DNA from: Taibaiella koreensis
GTDB lineage: Bacteria > Bacteroidota > Bacteroidia > Chitinophagales > Chitinophagaceae
Direction of reading: 5' to 3'
Assembly: GCF_003545715.1 (NCBI RefSeq)
Contig: NZ_QVNU01000007.1
Location: 248,001-312,000 of the forward strand
DNA length: 64,000 nt
Both the position numbers and the translations under genes were made by a program. Below the pieces are notes generated by a model. The model made no database searches, was not told where the DNA came from, and saw only the letters and a list, made by a program, of their open reading frames with translations. Below, in pieces: positions 53,933 to 61,218 of this stretch. Position 1 is the stretch's first letter; each line of letters starts with the position of its first letter.

Positions 53933-54280
53933 GAGAATAATATATTATTTTTAATGTTAATAAATTATTATCCCTGACTTAAAAAAACTTAACTGTATTG
54001 CGGAAAATCCCTGCGGTAAGAGAAGATATAAGCCCGTTTGTTTCCTTTATGAGCGCTCAAGCGCAAAACGAACATTAGATCAGCAAACATATAGCAGATA
54101 GCAATAGCTAACTAATGTTGTTGTATTACTTGAGTGTTACAATTGAGGTTAACTAATGCTGCTCCCGTATTGTTCCGGCCACTCCGGTAGTCCATAACTT
54201 GCTTTTCCGGATCCTGTTTTCCGCTTTATTTCCTACTTTCATATAATAAGCAGATAGAAGCTTACCAAAAACGATTATGT
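53933..54280. other. Divergent gap between porin and secreted-protein genes
   Basis: No gene was recognised. The nonamer TAACTAATG occurs twice (about 54108 and 54153), and the segment next to the porin is A+T-rich. Nothing else structured was seen. Confidence 0.4.
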
Positions 54281-55525
54281 ATGAAAGCACTTACGATTAT
54301 CCTTTTTATGATTGGTGTTGCCGCTGGCCATGCACAAACAAACCTGTTGCCGGACGGGAGAATATTTGATGCAAAACGGCTGAAAAACGAAAAATACCAG
54401 ATGGATTGCTATCTGGTTGCCGGTGATCAGAGAACCAAATTTGGCGTTTTCGATGTAGAAGTAAAAGTCAATGCCAGTACCTTGTCTGTTTTTACCCATA
54501 TCTATGTGCCGGATTCCAGGGCGACCTATGTAGATACCTGTATCGCCGATGTGGTCAATCTTAGTCCAAAGTACCGTTCATCTTATAGCTACAGGAGAAA
54601 TTATGCGTTAAATTTTGGCAATGAGATCAGCGGCTATTACTTAGACAAAGCAACAGGAAAAAGAACAACCGTTAAAGAGCCTGTGAACAAAAATGCATTT
54701 GATAGTTACATTTATTCTTATGTGCTCGGCACGCTTCCGCTGGCCCCGGCCTTTAAGGCAACCCTGTCGGCTTATGAATATACCCCCGAGAACAAAAAAC
54801 GGGTTAATAGTGTAAACATTAATAGCGTTGAGGATGCGGTATTCCAGAGCAATGTTTTGGGAGCGCGCAATGTATGGAAAGTAGATGTAGTAGAAGAAGC
54901 AACCAACGACAAGTCCAGTTACTATATCGATAAGGAATCGCATAAGCTATGGATGGTATCCTTTACCGCCAATGGCAATCGGATGGAGTATGTAGATAAT
55001 GAGCTGAAGCTCGGGAACGGGAGTATATCGGGACAGGTATTTGCAAGGGACAACCAAAATGAAGGTCTTGGAAAGGGTATAGCGATACTTAATATCAACA
55101 AGAAGCAATATGCGCCTGTAGGGACGGCGGTCTACCTGATACCTGGCACACCTTATTTTGAAAAATTCAGGGAAGACTTAAAACAACAAAAAAAATCAAA
55201 GTCCGCCGCCAGGGTAGAGCCCCTTTCCGACGAATTCCTGATGACCATCAGAAGTACAACGGTAGTGGACGATAAGGGTAACTATGAAATCAAAAATGTA
55301 CCCGAAGGTACTTACTACCTGGTGGTTTCGTTTGGCTATGAACATACCCATATTGGTACGGAAACAGTAGGGCAGACCGACCATTACATTAACGGAAACT
55401 ATCAGGGTTCGAGTCCGATTAACAGAATCTATGCGGCAGGCCAGAATGCATCTGCTAATATTGAAAAGAAAATCAAGGTTGCGCCCGGCCAAAAACTGGA
55501 ACAGGATTTGAAAAAAACGCTTTAG
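54281..55525 (+). CDS. Secreted protein with C-terminal carboxypeptidase-regulatory-like region
   Basis: This 414-aa protein has a signal peptide (MKALTIILFMIGVAAGHAQ). The first 240 residues resemble DUF3108-type outer-membrane-associated proteins, with YYIDKESHKLWMVSFTANGN. The region from about 245 has GSISGQVFARDNQNEG and later TTVVDDKGNYEIKNVPEGTYYLVVSF, which is typical of a carboxypeptidase-regulatory-like (prealbumin) beta sandwich. No T9SS domain is present. The role is unknown. Confidence 0.78.
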   Translation: MKALTIILFMIGVAAGHAQTNLLPDGRIFDAKRLKNEKYQMDCYLVAGDQRTKFGVFDVEVKVNASTLSVFTHIYVPDSRATYVDTCIADVVNLSPKYRSSYSYRRNYALNFGNEISGYYLDKATGKRTTVKEPVNKNAFDSYIYSYVLGTLPLAPAFKATLSAYEYTPENKKRVNSVNINSVEDAVFQSNVLGARNVWKVDVVEEATNDKSSYYIDKESHKLWMVSFTANGNRMEYVDNELKLGNGSISGQVFARDNQNEGLGKGIAILNINKKQYAPVGTAVYLIPGTPYFEKFREDLKQQKKSKSAARVEPLSDEFLMTIRSTTVVDDKGNYEIKNVPEGTYYLVVSFGYEHTHIGTETVGQTDHYINGNYQGSSPINRIYAAGQNASANIEKKIKVAPGQKLEQDLKKTL

Positions 55526-55750
55526 GCCTACCACCGAAAAGTAAATTGACTCCCGCATATAGGCAACCAATTAAATCCGGTCCTTGAGCCCAGTCGAAAG
55601 GGCAACGATGCAATGGTGGTGCTTCTACAGGCTCAACAGCCGTGAGGGCAGCAGGGTGTATACTGGATACGCTTTGCCGATGCCACGAACAGGCGCTGGC
55701 AAGCTATGCTGACGAAGCAATAGCTTTATCGTAGCCGCCGGCAGCGATCT
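55526..55750. other. Gap with short dispersed-repeat-like pieces
   Basis: No gene was seen. TTGAGCCCAGTCGAAAGGGC (from about 55584) and CTTCTACAGGCTCAA (from about 55620) resemble the TTTCGACTGAGC-type short repeats common between Bacteroidota genes. The two flanking genes are convergent. Confidence 0.35.
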
Positions 55751-56638
55751 TTAGCCTTGTGCTGACTGGTTCGTATTATTCAGAATGAATTCGTGCATCA
55801 GCGCTGCACATTCCTGATAGTGCGTCTCCAGCAGAAGATGTGCCCCGTCGTAAATGTGCATGTCGAGCCGGTCAAGCTCACGGGCATAGGCGAGTACCTC
55901 TTCAATCTCAAAATAAGGATCGTGCCGTCCCCAGAGCAGTAGTGCAGGCGGCTGGTGCTTGCGATGATAGGCCGAAATATCAGGGAAAAGAGCAACATAG
56001 CGGCCATAGTCTTCGAATATCCGGAATTGGATATCTACGCGTCCGGAACGGCTCATCCGTTCCCAGTCCAGGTGCCATCCTTCAGGTGCAAACAGCGGCT
56101 TGAGGCGGTCGGGAATATCGCCGACGTAGGTATGGCGCACCCCTTCGAAATTCAGCCATTCCGGGAGCATTCTCTTGTTTTCGGGAGTTGGGTCCGACCA
56201 GTAAATCTTGTTGGCATCCCAGTCGGGACCGAGACCTTCCTCGTGGGCGTTGCCGTTCTGGATAATGAGTCCCAGCACACGGTCGGGATGCGCCAGCGCC
56301 AGGTAATAAGCTACCGGCGCCCCGAAATCGTGAACATAAAGGAAAAAGCGCTCCATCCCGATCTCTCGTGTTAAAGCGTCGATGGTACGTGCCATGGCCT
56401 CGAAAGTATAGGCATAATCATCGGGCGCCTCTGTGAAGCCGAAACCGGGCAGGTCGGGCGCAACGACCCATGCCACCTCCGCCAGGGGGCTCATGATATG
56501 ACGAAAGCTATACGATGAGCAGGGTTGGCCGTGAAGCAGTAGTACACCAGGGTTATTATGTCGCCCTGCTTCGCGATAGAACAGGTTTACCCCATCCACT
56601 TTCATCAGATGATGCCTGGTTTTCTCAATGTGCAGCAT
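55751..56638 (-). CDS. Alpha/beta hydrolase of the haloalkane dehalogenase / epoxide hydrolase type
   Basis: This 295-aa protein has an oxyanion HGQP motif (LLLHGQPCSSYSFRHIM), the nucleophile Asp in VHDFGAPVAYYLAL (the HDxG type of dehalogenases and epoxide hydrolases), an acid in WGRHDPYFE and the base His in YDGAHLLLETH. A cap domain with Trp residues lies at 150-210. Substrate: probably an epoxide or halogenated compound, not assignable. An AGGAGG Shine-Dalgarno (56644-56649) stands 5 bases before the ATG, which is unusual here. It is divergent from the T9SS gene at 57232. Confidence 0.9.
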   Translation of the reverse strand: MLHIEKTRHHLMKVDGVNLFYREAGRHNNPGVLLLHGQPCSSYSFRHIMSPLAEVAWVVAPDLPGFGFTEAPDDYAYTFEAMARTIDALTREIGMERFFLYVHDFGAPVAYYLALAHPDRVLGLIIQNGNAHEEGLGPDWDANKIYWSDPTPENKRMLPEWLNFEGVRHTYVGDIPDRLKPLFAPEGWHLDWERMSRSGRVDIQFRIFEDYGRYVALFPDISAYHRKHQPPALLLWGRHDPYFEIEEVLAYARELDRLDMHIYDGAHLLLETHYQECAALMHEFILNNTNQSAQG

Positions 56639-57231
56639 ATTGCCCTCCTGTTTGTTAAGTTATAGGTTTCGATTTTTAGATGCGACAAGTGGCGCCACCG
56701 GTTAGTCAATCTGTGCGATCGTCTCCGCTGCATTACAAAAGCAATCCGGCGATAAAAGTTCAGAAAAATAAGGTTAAACTTCCGGAGGGCTTTTCGCTTT
56801 TCTGCGCTTTTCCGTTTTACCCCAATGGATATCATCGTTCAGAAAGAATACGGGCAGTGGGGTAGGGGCACGGCCTGAAGAGCGGAAGCCGCCGGAAGAA
56901 ATGATGCCATAGAAGAGGTTTTCAAAAAGCTGACTATGCTGATACAAAAAGCATAGCGCAACATTACCCCCTGTTCCCGTGCTTGCCGAAGCACCGCGCT
57001 ATGGCTAGTCCTTTCGGCAGGCTCAAGGCCGGCCGATGTACGCATACGTCATGGCCGTACTTTAATGCGCCAACATTCCACTTATTGTTTAGATGATTGG
57101 AGGTAACCCATAGCGCGGTTAGACGGATGAAACCTGATGACGGGCGGATGGGATCTGCCCTTCGTCGGATGGTATAGCTGTTCTGATCCCGATACACGCT
57201 AATTTACTATTTCACTAAAAAATATGTTGAA
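56639..57231. other. 593-base divergent gap with no recognised gene
   Basis: Short open frames here show no family resemblance. CTTTCGGCAGGCTCAA (about 57010) is of the dispersed TTTCGACAGGCTC type. No clear TAnnTTTG element was found near the T9SS start at 57232. Confidence 0.4.
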
Positions 57232-59010
57232 ATGACCAGAAAACTATTAAGCACCCCAAAAGCGGTCACTGTACCTAACGCTTCTGCGACAGGCAAAAGC
57301 CCCAAGTGGACGAAATTACCTGCCCTTGCTGCGCTGTGCCTCCTGTTGCTGCCTGCCACAGTGCCTGCCCAAAACATGGTACGGCATTATACCGATGTTG
57401 ATAATGTAAGTATTGATTACATACAGGGCATGCCATGGGGTAATGGCTATGTGCTGGGAGGCAGCCTGAAGCGGCCCACCATCGGAGGATTCAATAACAC
57501 CAGCCCGGTAGGCATGATTTCGCGTATACGCCTGCAAGCAACAAACGTTGCGCTGAACACGCAGCTGCTTACGACCTATGTAGATTCGGCCGAAATCCAG
57601 TTAATGCAGTCATCGGGTTGCGGCAGGCTGAATCTATGGTTTACGACTACCGATACCAAACAAACGCAGGATGGCGGATTTATCATCTGCGGTCGCGTGC
57701 GCAAGAATGTCGAGGATGGTGGCTGTGGCGGCCCCGCGGTAGATGAGCCCTTTTTGTTGAAGACCGACAGGGCTGGCGTTCCGAGATGGTATATGCGCTA
57801 CAACAACAAGGCAAATTTTACGAGTGTGGTAGAAGATCCGGTAACCGATAATTTTATTGTTTGCGGTACCTATGGCCAGGAAGCGATGGTAGCAGGAATG
57901 GATAAGAACGGAAACAGCCTTTGGACAACAACTATTCCTTTGACATCAGCCTATTCAGAAGTAGCGCCCTTTACCTCCGGTGGCAAAACCTATTATGCGG
58001 TTGTCGGAAATTCGAACAAAAATGTCTCAGCAAGCGACATGCTGCTTACCGTGGTGGATGCCAATGGTGTGCATTATCAGGATGCCATCCTGAAACGCGG
58101 CAACCCTTCGATTCAAGGCTGGGGCGTCCACGATGCCAACGATGGCAGCGTGGTAATCACAGGCGAGACCAGCGAGTATTATTCCGATCCCGGCAATACC
58201 TTTTTTATCAACCCTGTTATTATAAAGATACAGCCGTTAACGCTTTCCTTAAGCTTTGTGAAGGCATATTTTTATTTCGTGAGCGCTGCCGATTCGTTTA
58301 CAAGGGGCAGCGGACGCAGCATTGTACATGCTCCCGGTATCCAGGGCAATATTTCCGTGACCGGATGGGGGGGCTTTGTCGACTGGGCCTATAGCAATGT
58401 ATGGCTTGCCGGGCTATATCTTGAGGTGAAATATGACGGCAGTCTTGTACGCTACACTCATTTGGCTCCCGATATCGCCTATTCCGGCAAGGGCATCGTG
58501 AATAATGGCGCAACAGGTTATCCGGCCTTTTCCGGTTTTACCTACAATAACGAATCCTTTGCCATCCGTAATAATTATGGATTTGATTGCGGCAATGATA
58601 TCCCTGTAAGCGATCGTGATCTGGAGCTGAATATTACCCGCATTACCTATAAGAGCATTGGTAAAATTCCGGGTAAGAAATATAGCATCGTCAGATATCC
58701 TGTGAACGTTAACGAATACCTGGCTTGTGGTGTACCCAAACCAGGACCGACCTCGGTTGCCAATGTCAGCGCAACGAATGACATTGTCGTATTTCCCAAT
58801 CCTGCCAACGACAAGCTGGAAGTAAGCGCCGGTAATGTGCAGCTCAGGAAAATATCGGTATACGAGATTTCGGGTCGTATCGTATCTACGCAGCAAGCAG
58901 CCGGTGCTACAACAACGATTGATGTGTCCCGGCTCGCTGCCGGTACCTACATATTGGTGGCGGAAGATGCAAAAGGCAAAACGGAAAGGCAGAAGTTCGT
59001 AAAAGAATAA
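57232..59010 (+). CDS. T9SS type A secreted protein, function unknown
   Basis: This 592-aa protein has a long basic N-terminus before its signal core (LPALAALCLLLLPATVPAQ). The body looks like a propeller of secreted-protein type, with repeats such as TDTKQTQDGGFIICGRVRK, DPVTDNFIVCGTYGQEAMV and HDANDGSVVITGETSEYY, resembling lectin-like or SBBP-related blades. The end is a T9SS type A domain (IVVFPNPAND ... GTYILVAEDAKGK, terminal QKFVKE). It is exported; ligand unknown. A weak hairpin follows its stop. Confidence 0.88.
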   Translation: MTRKLLSTPKAVTVPNASATGKSPKWTKLPALAALCLLLLPATVPAQNMVRHYTDVDNVSIDYIQGMPWGNGYVLGGSLKRPTIGGFNNTSPVGMISRIRLQATNVALNTQLLTTYVDSAEIQLMQSSGCGRLNLWFTTTDTKQTQDGGFIICGRVRKNVEDGGCGGPAVDEPFLLKTDRAGVPRWYMRYNNKANFTSVVEDPVTDNFIVCGTYGQEAMVAGMDKNGNSLWTTTIPLTSAYSEVAPFTSGGKTYYAVVGNSNKNVSASDMLLTVVDANGVHYQDAILKRGNPSIQGWGVHDANDGSVVITGETSEYYSDPGNTFFINPVIIKIQPLTLSLSFVKAYFYFVSAADSFTRGSGRSIVHAPGIQGNISVTGWGGFVDWAYSNVWLAGLYLEVKYDGSLVRYTHLAPDIAYSGKGIVNNGATGYPAFSGFTYNNESFAIRNNYGFDCGNDIPVSDRDLELNITRITYKSIGKIPGKKYSIVRYPVNVNEYLACGVPKPGPTSVANVSATNDIVVFPNPANDKLEVSAGNVQLRKISVYEISGRIVSTQQAAGATTTIDVSRLAAGTYILVAEDAKGKTERQKFVKE

Positions 59011-59058
59011 AGCTTACGATGCTAAGCCTGTCGGGGCTTGTAGCCTGGGATAAAGAAT

Positions 59059-59091
59059 CAGGGGCTGTTCCAAAAGCAGGGGCGGCCCCTG
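59059..59091 (+). terminator. Hairpin downstream of the T9SS gene
   Basis: CAGGGGC (59059-59065) pairs with GCCCCTG (59085-59091). It is 49 bases past the stop; there is no long T run, so the terminator call is moderate. Confidence 0.5.
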
Positions 59092-59206
59092 TTGTATTGG
59101 GATACCTGATGGAGGCCATCAGGCAATTAGTCGCCGCTTTGGTTAAAACAAAGGGCATTACGGTTTCATGTAACGCCATTCGGTTGCGGACCTTTGTAAA
59201 AAAGAA

Positions 59207-60178
59207 ATGATGAAAGCAATCAGAATTTATGAATTCGGCGAACCGGAAGTGATGAAAATTGTCGCGGTTGAACGACCTGTTTCCGCAGCAGACGAGATCC
59301 TGGTAAAAGTGTACGCTGCGAGCGTAAACCCGGCGGATTACATCATACGCCGGGGAGGAAACGATGGCTTAAAGCCACTGTTGAAGTTACCCATGGGATT
59401 AGGCATTGATGCCGCAGGCATTGTAGAAGAGGTTGGAAGCGATGTAACCGGATTCAAACACGGTGACCGCGTATATGGTGTCCCCAATTATTTAGATGGC
59501 AGCTACACAGAATATCTCGCAGCGAAAGCCAATCAATTTGCCCTTATGCCGCGCACGATCAGCTTTAACGACGCCGCCTCGTTGCCGGCCTGTGCACGCA
59601 TGGCCTGGAGCGGTATGGTGGAGAAGGCGAAGGTCCGGCCAGGTCAGCGTGTATTGATCCATGGAGCGGCAGGTGGTATCGGAAACCTGGCGTTGCAGTT
59701 TGCCAAGGCATGTGGCGCCTATGTTATTGGTACTGCATCGGCACATAATGCTGATTTTTTAAGACAGCTGGGCGCCGACGAAGTGATTGATTATAACACC
59801 CAAAAATTTGAGGATGTTGCAAGTGATATCGATGTGGTATTCAATGCTACGCCTACTACTACTGTTGATGAAGCATTGCGGCTCAGGTCCGTTCCGGTTT
59901 TGAAAGAAGGCGGTATCTTTGTCTGTACGCATGGCGTTTGGCCCAACGAAGAGTTTAAGGCATTACTGGCCCGTAAAAATGCAACCGTTTCCATGGCCGG
60001 TGTTGGTATTGATCACCGGCATTGCCTGACCGAAGTAGCTAAACTTATTGACGCGGGCAGCGTGAAACCTATAGTCAGTAAGGTTTATCCGTGGGAGCAG
60101 GCAGCGGAGGCCCATCGCAGTATCGAAACGAAGCATGTCCGCGGAAAAATTGTGCTTGAAATTCGTAAAGAAGATTAA
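59207..60178 (+). CDS. NADP-dependent quinone oxidoreductase-like protein (MDR family)
   Basis: This 323-aa protein has a GroES-like N-terminus (VKVYAASVNPADYIIRRGG) and a Rossmann domain with VLIHGAAGGIGNLALQFAKACGAYVIGTAS, the AAxGGVG-type loop of zinc-free quinone oxidoreductases. The zinc ligands of alcohol dehydrogenases are absent. It should reduce quinones or enones with NADPH. The AraC regulator gene starts 6 bases after its stop, so they form an operon and the regulator may control it. Confidence 0.93.
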   Translation: MMKAIRIYEFGEPEVMKIVAVERPVSAADEILVKVYAASVNPADYIIRRGGNDGLKPLLKLPMGLGIDAAGIVEEVGSDVTGFKHGDRVYGVPNYLDGSYTEYLAAKANQFALMPRTISFNDAASLPACARMAWSGMVEKAKVRPGQRVLIHGAAGGIGNLALQFAKACGAYVIGTASAHNADFLRQLGADEVIDYNTQKFEDVASDIDVVFNATPTTTVDEALRLRSVPVLKEGGIFVCTHGVWPNEEFKALLARKNATVSMAGVGIDHRHCLTEVAKLIDAGSVKPIVSKVYPWEQAAEAHRSIETKHVRGKIVLEIRKED

Positions 60179-60183
60179 AACAT

Positions 60184-61101
60184 ATGGTACATTATAAAAC
60201 CATCAGCGAATGGTTCGAGGCCTTTCAACTGCCAAAGCCCGAACATCCGCTGATCAGCGTAGTGAAGACAGATGTTGCGAGCATGATGCGCAGTGGCGAC
60301 ACATTGACCTGTTTTTGCGACTTCTATTGCATAGCAATAAAGCGGGTTACAGGCGCCGGAGATATCAAATTAAAATATGGGCAACAATCCTATGATTTTA
60401 ATGAAGGGATCATGTCTTTTGTATCGCCGGGGCAAGTGACAAGCCTTTCCGTTGAAAAGGACATTGAAGTAAAGCAATCGGGATGGCATTTGATCATCCA
60501 TCCCGATTTCCTTTGGAACACGTCCCTGGCCAGTACTATTAAGAGATACGAGTTTTGGGATTATGCTGCAAACGAATCCTTATTCCTTTCCGGAACAGAA
60601 GAGGAGATCATCATCAACATCATCCAGAATATTCATCGCGAGACGCACGCTAATATTGACAAATTCAGCAAGCAGATCATTATATCACAGTTAGAAAGCT
60701 TACTCAACTATGCCGAGCGGTTCTATAACCGCCAGTTCATTACACGCGAAAAGACTAACCATAAAATACTTGACCGCCTTGAAAAAGCATTGAATAGTTA
60801 TTTAAGCAGCGGACAACCGGCTATTAAAGGTTTGCCGGCCGTAAACGATATTGCTGCTATGCTCCATATCACGCCAAAATACTTAAGCAGCCTGTTACGG
60901 ATACATACGGGACAGAATACCCAGCACTATATCCACGAAAAACTGATTGAAAGGGCTAAAGAAAGAATAGCCACAACGGATCTTTCCATGAGCGAGATCG
61001 CTTACGAACTGGGATTTGAGCATTTGCAATCTTTTAGCCGGTTGTTTAAAGCCAAAACCCTGCTTTCGCCCATGGCGTTCAGGCAGTCGTTCAAAAATTA
61101 G
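60184..61101 (+). CDS. AraC-family transcription regulator
   Basis: This 305-aa protein has an N-terminal cupin-like region (about 1-170) and a C-terminal double HTH (about 215-303): VNDIAAMLHITPKYLSSLLR, then LSMSEIAYELGFEHLQSFSRLFKAKTLLSPMAFR. The second helix with the ELGFEHLQSFSRLFK core is diagnostic. It is downstream of, and probably co-transcribed with, the quinone-oxidoreductase-like gene. Its ligand is unknown. Confidence 0.94.
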   Translation: MVHYKTISEWFEAFQLPKPEHPLISVVKTDVASMMRSGDTLTCFCDFYCIAIKRVTGAGDIKLKYGQQSYDFNEGIMSFVSPGQVTSLSVEKDIEVKQSGWHLIIHPDFLWNTSLASTIKRYEFWDYAANESLFLSGTEEEIIINIIQNIHRETHANIDKFSKQIIISQLESLLNYAERFYNRQFITREKTNHKILDRLEKALNSYLSSGQPAIKGLPAVNDIAAMLHITPKYLSSLLRIHTGQNTQHYIHEKLIERAKERIATTDLSMSEIAYELGFEHLQSFSRLFKAKTLLSPMAFRQSFKN

Positions 61102-61154
61102 CCATTGGTATAAAGCACTTCTTTAGCGGTTATCTCAATAAGCCTGGATACAAA

Positions 61155-61182
61155 ATGGGGCTGGCCCCCAGGCCAGCCCCAT
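61155..61182. terminator. Bidirectional GC-rich terminator
   Basis: ATGGGGCTGGCC (61155-61166) pairs perfectly with GGCCAGCCCCAT (61171-61182) over a 4-base loop, followed by CAGTTTTATTT. It separates the convergent AraC and metalloprotease genes. Confidence 0.88.
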
Positions 61183-61218
61183 CAGTTTTATTTAATCTGA
61201 CTTGTCAGCATAGTCAGC

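Noticed and set aside
56839-57045. A 68-codon open frame on the minus strand in the divergent gap
   Set aside because: No family resemblance; it overlaps a short dispersed-repeat sequence.
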